Shown here one piece after another: positions 57,452-64,000 of a stretch of DNA of 64,000 bases. Location: contig NZ_SKCH01000006.1 in assembly GCF_005434945.1 (NCBI RefSeq), positions 124,001 to 188,000 on the forward strand, given 5' to 3'. Made by a program: the position numbers and the translations under genes. Under the pieces are notes generated by a model. The model was given only the letters and a program-made list of their open reading frames with translations. It was not told the DNA's origin and ran no database searches. The first letter of the stretch is position 1; the number at the start of each line of letters is the position of its first letter. Source of the stretch: Prescottella subtropica. GTDB lineage: Bacteria; Actinomycetota; Actinomycetes; Mycobacteriales; Mycobacteriaceae.

Positions 57452-58237
57452 ATGAACGCCATGCGCGGACTCCACACCCACCTGTTCGGCACTCCCGGAG
57501 GACCGGAGGTTCTCGCCCTGCACGGGCTCACCGGACACGGCCGGCGGTGGGAGTCGCTCGGCGCCGATCAGTTGCGTGACACCCGGATCGTCGCCCCCGA
57601 TCTGCGTGGGCACGGCCGCTCGCCGTGGACGCCGCCGTGGGGGTTCGACACGCATGTCGACGACCTGGTCCGGGTCCTCGACAGGCATGCGACCGGCCCC
57701 GTCGTGGTGGTGGCGCATTCGTTCGGCGGCGCGGTCGCGGTGCATCTGGCGCGTGCCGTCCCGGAGCGGATTCGGGGACTGGTGCTGCTCGATCCGGCGA
57801 TCGGTCTCGAGCCGGAACTGTCGGGGCGGATCGCCGGACTGGTGGCGCAGTTCCCCGACTACACCGATGCCGCGGAGGCCCGGTCGGAGAAGGTGCACGG
57901 GTCGTGGGGCGACGTCCCCACCGACGCCCTCGATGCCGACCTGGCCGAGCATCTGATCGCCCTGCCGAACGGTCGGGTGGGCTGGCGCATGTCGATTCCG
58001 GCGGTGGTCGCGTCGTGGGGTGAGATGGCCCGCGGGTTCGTACTGCCACCGCGGGGCCTGCCGACGGTGCTGGTGCAGGCGCAGCGGGTGCAGCCGCCGT
58101 ACGTGACGCCGGCGTTCCGGGCGGCGCTGACCGGGCATCTGGGCCCGGATCTGACGGTCGTCGACCTGGACTGTGACCACATGGTGCCGCACGCCGCCCC
58201 CGACGAGGTCGCCGCCCTGGTCCGGAAACTGCTCTAG
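57452..58237 (+). CDS. Alpha/beta hydrolase, LipV-like
   Basis: A 261-residue cytoplasmic alpha/beta hydrolase. It has HGLTGHGRRW (oxyanion), PDLRGHGRSPW, the nucleophile VAHSFGGAVAVHLA, an Asp in strand 7, and DHMVPHAAP with the catalytic His. It takes the place of Rv3203 (lipV), between adnA and the alkyltransferase-like gene. Starts at ATG 57452 or 57461. Substrate not known; esterase likely. Confidence 0.87.
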   Translation: MNAMRGLHTHLFGTPGGPEVLALHGLTGHGRRWESLGADQLRDTRIVAPDLRGHGRSPWTPPWGFDTHVDDLVRVLDRHATGPVVVVAHSFGGAVAVHLARAVPERIRGLVLLDPAIGLEPELSGRIAGLVAQFPDYTDAAEARSEKVHGSWGDVPTDALDADLAEHLIALPNGRVGWRMSIPAVVASWGEMARGFVLPPRGLPTVLVQAQRVQPPYVTPAFRAALTGHLGPDLTVVDLDCDHMVPHAAPDEVAALVRKLL

Positions 58238-58239
58238 CC

Positions 58240-58536
58240 GTGGCCGCCACCACCGACGAGCAGATCGAACGGGTCCGGGATCTGGTCGCGTCGATCCCGG
58301 CCGGGCACGTCGCCACGTACGGTGACATCGCGGCCGCGGCGGGGCTGTCGTCGCCGCGCACCGTCGGCTGGATCATGCGCACCGATGCCGCCGACCTGCC
58401 GTGGCATCGGGTGATCGGTGCGTCCGGTCGGCCCGCACCGCACCTGGCTCACCGGCAGGTGGCGCGGCTCGAACTCGAGGGTGTCCCGATCCGGGACGGA
58501 CGCGTCGACCTGGTCCGTGCCCGGCACCGGTTCTGA
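58240..58536 (+). CDS. Alkyltransferase-like protein (MGMT-like, no catalytic Cys)
   Basis: A 98-residue DNA-binding protein that flags O6-alkylguanine for nucleotide excision repair. It has the MGMT fold segment VATYGDIAAAAGL and ends near the active-site motif, where PCHRV of true alkyltransferases is PWHRVIGASG, so the acceptor Cys is replaced by Trp. Two bases separate it from the lipV stop. Equivalent to Rv3204. Confidence 0.92.
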   Translation: MAATTDEQIERVRDLVASIPAGHVATYGDIAAAAGLSSPRTVGWIMRTDAADLPWHRVIGASGRPAPHLAHRQVARLELEGVPIRDGRVDLVRARHRF

Positions 58537-58591
58537 CACGCCGCCGGCAACCGTCGGCGACTCCGGGAACCCGGTGCGGCACGATGGGCGA

Positions 58592-60352
58592 ATGCGCACC
58601 TTCGCCGTTCCCGTCGACGCGATCGTCCTCGCGGGCGGCCGCGCCACCCGGATGGGTGGCGTCGACAAACCGGCGATCGTCGTGGGTGGCCGACGGATGC
58701 TGGACACCGCGCTCGCTGCCGTCGCCGGCTGCCGACACGTGACCGTCGTCGGACCGCACCGCCCGGACCTCCCCGCCCGGATCGTGCAGGTCCGGGAGGT
58801 GCCGGCCGGATCGGGTCCGGTGGCCGCGATCGCGGCGGGTGTGCACGGGCTGCCCGACACCCCGGATGCCCTGGTGGTGGTCCTGGCGTCGGACCTGCCC
58901 ACCGTGACTCGTCGCGTCGTCGTGGAACTGGTCGACGTACTCGTCGCGCATCCGGACGCCGACGCCGTGTTCGCGGTGGACGGCGCGGACCGCACGCAGT
59001 ATCTCCTCGGTGTGTGGCGGCGGGCGGCGCTCGCGGCCCGACTCGCCGTGTTGGGAGATCCGGCGGACCTGCCGGTGAAGACCCTCGTCCCCGAGTCGGT
59101 CGTCACGGTCCCGGTCCTCGATGTCGCCGACTGCGACACCCCCGACGACGTCGACCGGGCACGGGCCGCGCACGTCCCGGAGCCGATGGACGCCGACACG
59201 GCTCGGGACACGATCCGCCTGTCCGTGAAACCACTTCCGACGCAAGATCTTGCGTCCGCGGATGCGCTCGGCGCCACCCTGGCCGCACCACTCGTCGCCG
59301 CGGACGCCCTGCCGCGGGTCGACACGTCCGCAATGGACGGTTACGCGGTGTCCGGGCCGGGTCCGTGGCGGCTGCACCCCGAGGTCCGCCGCGCCGGTTC
59401 GTCGTCGAACGTTCGATTGACCGAGGGTGACGCGGTGCGGATCGCGACGGGCGCGCACGTCCCGCCGGGGGCGACGGCGGTGGTGCGGGACGAGTTCGTC
59501 AAGGCGACCACGAGTTCGGAAACGCCGATCCTCTACCGCCGGGCCGACGCCCCGGTCCGGGACGACACCCGGCGGCGTGGCGAGGACTGGCAGCCCGGAC
59601 ATCACCTCGCGGAGTCCGGGACGACGGTGTCGCCGGCGGTCGTCTCGGCGGCGGCGAGCGGGGAGGTCGCCACGATCACGGTGCGTGGTCCGGTGCGCGC
59701 GCACGTCGCGGTGACCGGTGACGAGATCCGCCGCGGCGGCCGGTTGGAGGACGGGCAGACGCGGGACTCGCTCGGCCCGATCCTGCCGGAGGTGCTGCGT
59801 CACTGTGGTGTTCGCACCGTCGCCGACACCCACACGAGTGACACCGCGGACGGTTTCGACGCCCTGCTGCGCAACACCCACGACGCCGATGTGATCGTCG
59901 TGGTGGGGGCGACCGGGGGTGGTGCCGCGGACCAGTTGCGGGCCGCGCTGGCGCGGGCGGGTGCCCGGATCGTCGTCGGGCGGGTCCGCTGTCGGCCGGG
60001 GGGTTCGCAGGTGACGGCGGCGCTGCCGGACGGTCGGGTGGTGCTGGGACTCCCCGGGAATCCGGTGGCGGCGGTGTCGACGCTGCTGATGATGCTGCCC
60101 GTGGTCGTCGACGCTCTCACGGCCCGTGCACCGACCGTTCCCATCGTGGGGGCGGTCGTGAACGCGTCCGAGGCGGCGGCACCGGTGACGCGGATCGTGC
60201 CGGTGGCCCGCCGGGCGGACGGCACCTGGCACGCGGACACCGTCGTGCGCACCGCACATCTGGTGGGGCTGATCGGCCGGGACGCACTGGCGGTCGTGCC
60301 GCCGGGCGCAGTCGACGGTCAGGTCGTCGAACTGCTCCCGCTGCCGCACTGA
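58592..60352 (+). CDS. MobA-MoeA fusion protein
   Basis: A 586-residue fusion. Residues 1 to about 190 resemble MobA, the molybdenum cofactor guanylyltransferase, with VLAGGRATRMGGVDKP and LASDLPTVT. Residues 200-586 are MoeA-like: TSAMDGYAV and LGLPGNPVAAVS are present, but the loop that is SGGVSMGD in the other MoeA reads VGATGGGAADQL here, lacking the acidic pair. The two halves are in one frame without a break. It may make molybdenum guanine dinucleotide cofactor in one protein, or the MoeA half may have a changed role. Confidence 0.88.
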   Translation: MRTFAVPVDAIVLAGGRATRMGGVDKPAIVVGGRRMLDTALAAVAGCRHVTVVGPHRPDLPARIVQVREVPAGSGPVAAIAAGVHGLPDTPDALVVVLASDLPTVTRRVVVELVDVLVAHPDADAVFAVDGADRTQYLLGVWRRAALAARLAVLGDPADLPVKTLVPESVVTVPVLDVADCDTPDDVDRARAAHVPEPMDADTARDTIRLSVKPLPTQDLASADALGATLAAPLVAADALPRVDTSAMDGYAVSGPGPWRLHPEVRRAGSSSNVRLTEGDAVRIATGAHVPPGATAVVRDEFVKATTSSETPILYRRADAPVRDDTRRRGEDWQPGHHLAESGTTVSPAVVSAAASGEVATITVRGPVRAHVAVTGDEIRRGGRLEDGQTRDSLGPILPEVLRHCGVRTVADTHTSDTADGFDALLRNTHDADVIVVVGATGGGAADQLRAALARAGARIVVGRVRCRPGGSQVTAALPDGRVVLGLPGNPVAAVSTLLMMLPVVVDALTARAPTVPIVGAVVNASEAAAPVTRIVPVARRADGTWHADTVVRTAHLVGLIGRDALAVVPPGAVDGQVVELLPLPH

Positions 60353-60364
60353 TCCGCCGGACCG

Positions 60365-60718
60365 TCAGTCTTCCTGCTGGTTCCGTCGCTGTCCGCGTCC
60401 GATACGACGCTGTTCCTCGGCGCGTTCGCGGCAGCGGCGCAGGAATTCCTCGTCGTCCCCCGACTGCTGTGCGACGTGCCGTCCGGGCCGGTCGTATTCG
60501 GGGAACCCGGACGGTGCGGCGGGCCGGCGCGGGCCGGGGAAGCTGCCGTCGGGGCGTCCCGCGACGAGCCACAGCAGCGACCCGAGCAGTGGCAGCAGCA
60601 GGACCACGAACACCCACGCCACCTTGGGGAGATGCCGCACGGCGTGTTCCTCCGCGACGATCACGTCCACGAGACAGACGATCCACACGATCATCACGAT
60701 CAAACCCAGATACGGCAC
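60365..60718 (-). CDS. Small membrane protein with PLDc_N-type domain
   Basis: A 117-residue protein starting at GTG 60718 with GGGGAGGG eight bases upstream. Two helices (LGLIVMIVWIVCLVDVIV and AWVFVVLLLPLLGSLLWLVAG) match the PLDc_N domain found in cardiolipin synthases and in stand-alone small proteins. A basic, Gln- and Arg-rich tail follows. There is no phospholipase D active site. It converges on the MobA-MoeA gene. Confidence 0.82.
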   Translation of the reverse strand: MPYLGLIVMIVWIVCLVDVIVAEEHAVRHLPKVAWVFVVLLLPLLGSLLWLVAGRPDGSFPGPRRPAAPSGFPEYDRPGRHVAQQSGDDEEFLRRCRERAEEQRRIGRGQRRNQQED

Positions 60719-60808
60719 GGTCGCCGACCCTCCCCGTTTCCTCCCGAAACACAGCCGACCGACGTCGGATGCTCGTAGATGGAACCAACCGGAAGGTAGA
60801 TAGCGCAA

Positions 60809-61846
60809 CTAGTCGGTCACCGCAATCCGGTCGGATGACCGACGTCCGAGCGCGAACGCACCCCACACGAGCGCGCCGACGAGGGCGGCGCCACCACCGG
60901 CGACGGCGTACACCCACGCGGGGCGCCCGGAGGTGTCCGGGACCGCCGCGGCCTGGGTGTCGGTGGCCTCACCGGAGGTGGCCGGCTTGCCCGACGGCAG
61001 CGCCTTCGACGCGTCGTTGACACTCGACGACAGCCCCTTGACGACGCCCGGGATGGGTCCGGTGCCGTCGACGAGTTGGCCGGTGCCGGCGGCGAGCGCC
61101 TTCCCGCCGGCGTCGAGGAGGCCGAGCCCCTCGGTGAGCTGGCCTGCACCGGCGGCGATCTGGTTGACGCCGCTGACGAACTGCGCGGACGGATCGTTGA
61201 GCTCGAACGACAGCTGCCGCGCACCGTCCTTGAGGGTGGCGAGCTGGGCGAGGGTGTCGGGGCCGAGGGCCTCGTTGTCGAGGCGGTCGGCGAGGCCGGT
61301 GAGCCGCGACGCCGCGCCCTGCGAGACGGGGTCCGGGGAGATGGTGAGGGTGCCGGCGACCTGACGGAGTGAGGAGGTCACATCGGCCTGCATGCCGCCG
61401 ACGGCGCCCAGCCGGTCGACGACCTGGTCGACGCCGCCGCTGACCTGGCCGGCACCGTCACCGAGGAGTCCGACGCCGCCGCTGAGCGAGTTCAGCCCGT
61501 CGGACAGCTGCTGGGCGCCGTCACGGGCCTGGCCGATACCGGCGGAGAGCTGGTTGGCGCCGTCGTCGAGCTGACGTCCACCGTCGACGAGCTGGTCGAC
61601 GCCGCCGCCGAGGAGCGAGAGCGGCAGGCTGGCCTGCGACAGGTTGCTGCGCGCTTTCGCCAGCGCGGCGGCATCCCCGTTGTCGGCGGGCTGCTCGGTG
61701 GCCTGCTGCTCGGCGACGGGCGCGGCGTCGCCCTTGCCGAGGACGAACCACAGGGCGACGGCCGTCACCGCGACAGTGGCGACGACGAGCAGGGCAGTGA
61801 TCTGCCGGGCGGACAGGCGGCGGCGGGGAATGTCGTGTGCGCTCAT
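60809..61846 (-). CDS. Membrane protein with long coiled Gln/Leu/Gly repeats
   Basis: A 345-residue protein with an N-terminal helix (about 17-39), a long extracellular middle made of GxxQLxxGxxQL-type repeats, and a C-terminal helix followed by a short basic end. This is the architecture of the extracellular part of YhgE/Pip-like proteins, with two membrane anchors. The repeats suggest an elongated helical stalk. There is no enzyme motif. It lies 90 bases before the small PLDc_N gene on the same strand. Confidence 0.8.
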   Translation of the reverse strand: MSAHDIPRRRLSARQITALLVVATVAVTAVALWFVLGKGDAAPVAEQQATEQPADNGDAAALAKARSNLSQASLPLSLLGGGVDQLVDGGRQLDDGANQLSAGIGQARDGAQQLSDGLNSLSGGVGLLGDGAGQVSGGVDQVVDRLGAVGGMQADVTSSLRQVAGTLTISPDPVSQGAASRLTGLADRLDNEALGPDTLAQLATLKDGARQLSFELNDPSAQFVSGVNQIAAGAGQLTEGLGLLDAGGKALAAGTGQLVDGTGPIPGVVKGLSSSVNDASKALPSGKPATSGEATDTQAAAVPDTSGRPAWVYAVAGGGAALVGALVWGAFALGRRSSDRIAVTD

Positions 61847-61913
61847 AGGTCCGCGAAGGGTAGCAACGCGGATTAAGCGCTCTCTGAGACGGCGACCGGG
61901 CGAGAGACGCAGG

Positions 61914-62882
61914 TCACGCCGGTCGGTCGGCGGCGACCTCGGCGAGCGCTGCGGCATCCTCCACCCCGAAGGTGTCCTCGAGGGTTTCCGGCGAGTAGTC
62001 GAGGTCGATCTCCTCGACGGGCCGGCCCCGCGCGGATTCGATGGCGCCGAGGCGGCGCTGGGCGCGGTCGGCGGCGTAGTCGAGGAAGTCCTGCGGTGCG
62101 ATCCCGAACGGGGGTTCCTCGAACTGGTCGTTGACCCACTGGATCATGTTCAGCGCGTGTGGGAGGAGTTCCCCCATCCTCTGGGTGACGACGTCCCACA
62201 GGCTGTCGTCGGCGGCGACGTGCCGGCGGCACGTGAACGTGCCCCACGCCATGTGCCGGCGCTCGTCGTCGCCGATGCGGCGGATGAGTTCCTGCATGCC
62301 GGGCAGGATGCCGCGTTCGGTGCACACCCGCTGCCACGCGTAGTAGCCGGTGAGCGCGAGGCTGCCCTCGATGACGTGGTTGTAGGTGACCGAGGCCCGG
62401 ATCTGGTTGGCGGGGCTGGGATCGGATTCCAGGATCCGCAGCGACCGGGGCAGTTCCTCGTAGAAGAGGGTGCGGTAGTGCGGGTTCTCGGCGACGAACG
62501 GGTGCAGGTCCGAGTCGAGGCCGACGGCGTCCATCCAGCGCCGGAACACCTGGACGTGCTTGGCCTCCTCGAAACAGAACTGCGTCAGATACATCTCGTC
62601 GCCGAACCGGCCCTCGGCGGCCATCGCCCGCATGAACGGCTGGATGTCCTCGGTGACGGCCTCCTCGCCGGCGATGAACTGCGCGCACAGGTAGGTGGAG
62701 CTGCGTTTCTCCTCATCGCTGAGCGCTGCCCAGTCGGCAGCGTCCTGCGTGAAGTCGATGTCTGCCGGATCCCAGAACTTGCCGTTGCCCTTCACGAACA
62801 GCCGCAGCGGGAACGCGTCCCAGTTGAGGCCGCCGGCCCGCAACGAACTGAAACCCTGCCGGTCCACCGAGGTCGTGGTCAT
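61914..62882 (-). CDS. R2-like ligand-binding oxidase (Mn/Fe)
   Basis: A ferritin-like oxidase with a Mn/Fe site that binds a long-chain fatty acid, related to ribonucleotide reductase R2. The 322-residue sequence matches Rv0233. Numbered from ATG 62882, all six metal ligands are present (Glu73, Glu106, His109, Glu172, Glu207, His210), and Val76 and Tyr167 can form the family's ether crosslink. ATG 62903 would add seven residues. A perfect 24-bp palindrome lies 82 bases upstream, so it is probably under a dedicated regulator. No nrdA is nearby. Confidence 0.93.
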   Translation of the reverse strand: MTTTSVDRQGFSSLRAGGLNWDAFPLRLFVKGNGKFWDPADIDFTQDAADWAALSDEEKRSSTYLCAQFIAGEEAVTEDIQPFMRAMAAEGRFGDEMYLTQFCFEEAKHVQVFRRWMDAVGLDSDLHPFVAENPHYRTLFYEELPRSLRILESDPSPANQIRASVTYNHVIEGSLALTGYYAWQRVCTERGILPGMQELIRRIGDDERRHMAWGTFTCRRHVAADDSLWDVVTQRMGELLPHALNMIQWVNDQFEEPPFGIAPQDFLDYAADRAQRRLGAIESARGRPVEEIDLDYSPETLEDTFGVEDAAALAEVAADRPA

Positions 62883-62963
62883 CGACGACACCTGCTTCCG
62901 CATCGGCACCCCTGGATGTCTTCCACGGTAGTGCGTGGACGGCCCAGCCGGGGGCACTTCCTG

Positions 62964-62987
62964 CACATCGGTGTGCACACCGATGTG
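62964..62987. promoter_or_regulatory. 24-bp perfect palindrome upstream of the R2-like oxidase
   Basis: Half-site CACATCGGTGTG is followed directly by its exact complement. A second inverted repeat TCGGAA-N5-TTCCGA lies at 62998-63014. The element sits between divergent genes (oxidase and RCC1-repeat protein) and has the size and symmetry of a TetR-type operator. Confidence 0.65.
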
Positions 62988-63119
62988 TGCCGACAATTCG
63001 GAAGAAATTTCCGACGCCACAGCAGGATTCGCGGTACGGTTCGTCCGGTTACGCACGTCGGGGTGCGCATCACCACACCCTGCACGGCGGAACCGTCTCC
63101 CCTACCGAGGACGGTTTGC

Positions 63120-64000
63120 ATGCACACACTCTCGCCACCACGACGCCCCCGGCTACGCAGGCTCGCACTGCTCACCACCGCCGCCGCGGTCACCCTGTCC
63201 CTGGCCGCGGCGCCGGCGACGGCCACACCCTCGAACGTCTCACCCGTGCCGGGAACGATCACCACCTGGGGCAACAGCGACTACAGGCAACTCGACGACG
63301 TCCCCACCGGCGCCGGCTACACCGCCATCGCCGCCGGCGACAGGCACTCGGTCGCCCTCACCGCCGACGGACGCATCACCGCCTGGGGTGACAACCGCTT
63401 CGGGCAACGCGACGGCATCCCCACCGACAGCGGCTACACCGCCATCGCCGCCGGCGCCAACCACTCGGTCGCCCTCACCGCCGACGGACGCATCGTCGCC
63501 TGGGGCAGAAACAGTGTCGGGCAACCCGACAACATCCCCGAGGGGAGCGGCTACACCGCCATCGCCGCCGGCCGTTACCACTCGATCGCCCTCACCGCCG
63601 ACGGACACATCACCGCCTGGGGCAACAACAGCTGGGGACAACGCGACAACATCCCAGAGGGGGGCGGCTACACCGCCATCGCCGCCGGCGGCAAGCACTC
63701 GGTCGCCCTCACCGCCGACGGACGCATCGTCGCCTGGGGCGACAACAGCGTCGGGCAACGCCGCGACATCCCCACCGGCGACGGCTACACCGCCGTCGCC
63801 GCCGGCGGCGACCACTCGGTCGCTCTCACCGCCGACGGACGCATCACCGCCTGGGGCAACTACCGCTACGACATCCCCACCGGCACCGGCTACACCGCCA
63901 TCGCCGCCGGCAACTTCCACTCGATCGCCCTCACCGCCGACGGACACATCACCGCCTGGGGCGAGAACGGCTACGGGCAACGCAACGACCTCCCCACCGG
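63120..64000 (+). CDS. Secreted RCC1-repeat protein (3' partial)
   Basis: An open frame starts at ATG 63120 (GAGGAC upstream) and runs off the window. After a signal peptide (LALLTTAAAVTLSLAAAPATA) come tandem 39-residue repeats with GYTAIAAG, HSVALTADG and AWGxNxxGQ, the pattern of RCC1 beta-propeller blades. Repeat starts are at 63315, 63432, 63549, 63666, 63783 and 63888; the one at 63783 lacks four residues. Six or seven blades would close a propeller. Function is probably extracellular binding; ligand unknown. Confidence 0.9.
   Translation, partial: MHTLSPPRRPRLRRLALLTTAAAVTLSLAAAPATATPSNVSPVPGTITTWGNSDYRQLDDVPTGAGYTAIAAGDRHSVALTADGRITAWGDNRFGQRDGIPTDSGYTAIAAGANHSVALTADGRIVAWGRNSVGQPDNIPEGSGYTAIAAGRYHSIALTADGHITAWGNNSWGQRDNIPEGGGYTAIAAGGKHSVALTADGRIVAWGDNSVGQRRDIPTGDGYTAVAAGGDHSVALTADGRITAWGNYRYDIPTGTGYTAIAAGNFHSIALTADGHITAWGENGYGQRNDLPT
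63315..64000 (+). repeat. 117-bp tandem repeats in the RCC1 gene
   Basis: GGCTACACCGCC recurs every 117 bp (once 105 bp) with high identity between units, far higher than in ordinary RCC1 proteins. This indicates recent duplication and a likelihood of copy-number change. Confidence 0.92.

Noticed and set aside
61914-62882. Class I ribonucleotide reductase small subunit
   Set aside because: The Val76/Tyr167 pair, the metal ligands and overall match to Rv0233 fit the R2-like oxidase; there is no nrdA or nrdI nearby.
63315-64000. CRISPR array
   Set aside because: The 117-bp periodic sequence is in frame and encodes RCC1 blades; units are adjacent without unique spacers.

Overview
The window comes from a high-GC actinobacterium of the Corynebacteriales, most likely a Rhodococcus or close relative. 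The tmRNA encodes the tag ADSNQRDYALAA, which differs by one residue from the tag I recall for mycobacteria. Gene order follows Mycobacterium tuberculosis over long stretches: prfB-mscS-like-ftsE-ftsX-smpB (Rv3105c to Rv3100c), hisN then a fadE24/fadE23 pair (Rv3137 to Rv3140), and UPF0182 through the alkyltransferase-like gene (Rv3193c to Rv3204). Coding density is high, G/C-ending codons dominate, GTG starts and 4-base stop/start overlaps are common. I see no insertion sequence, prophage or CRISPR array. Species is not determined.

Layout. 1-4.2 kb: molybdenum cofactor genes, moaA-moaD diverging from moeA, a fused moaC-mogA gene, and moaE. 4.3-7.5 kb: a DEAD-box RNA helicase, BluB, and a CobW/COG0523 GTPase. 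7.9-14.4 kb: tRNA-Ala(GGC), a membrane DsbA-like protein with a MauE-like partner, a VIT1-type transporter overlapping an MFS gene tail to tail, phosphoglucomutase, a crcB pair, and tmRNA. 14.5-17.9 kb: two secreted hydrolases. 17.9-22.6 kb: the smpB/ftsX/ftsE/mscS/prfB block on the minus strand. 22.7-26.7 kb: hisN, a small hypothetical gene between two copies of a palindromic repeat, and the acyl-CoA dehydrogenase pair. 26.8-30.3 kb: an iron/heme uptake operon (lipoprotein, permease, ATPase, HugZ-like protein) behind an IdeR-type iron box. 30.3-33.8 kb: an acyl-CoA synthetase, initiator tRNA and an Rpf-domain protein.

33.8-43.5 kb: UPF0182, a PPA1309-family protein, a PDZ-S16 protease, a zincin-family protein, a YgjP-type metallopeptidase, an orphan E1-like/TOMM leader-binding protein, an ABC1 kinase and whiB7. 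The whiB7 gene has a leader containing a promoter with an A/T-rich box, a short upstream ORF with a strong Shine-Dalgarno, and an attenuator hairpin. 44-58.5 kb: a Tat-exported phospholipase C, then a DNA repair and redox block: UvrD2, mycoredoxin, NudC, a RCK-gated K+ channel, AdnB and AdnA, LipV and an alkyltransferase-like protein. 58.6-64 kb: a MobA-MoeA fusion, two membrane proteins, an R2-like ligand-binding oxidase behind a 24-bp perfect palindrome, and the first part of a secreted RCC1-repeat protein that runs off the window.

The two ends are linked in function: both carry molybdenum cofactor genes, each including a gene fusion and one of two MoeA versions. Most genes are ordinary actinobacterial housekeeping. 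The most informative parts lie in regulatory DNA (whiB7 leader, iron box, operator-like palindromes) and in a few unusual proteins.
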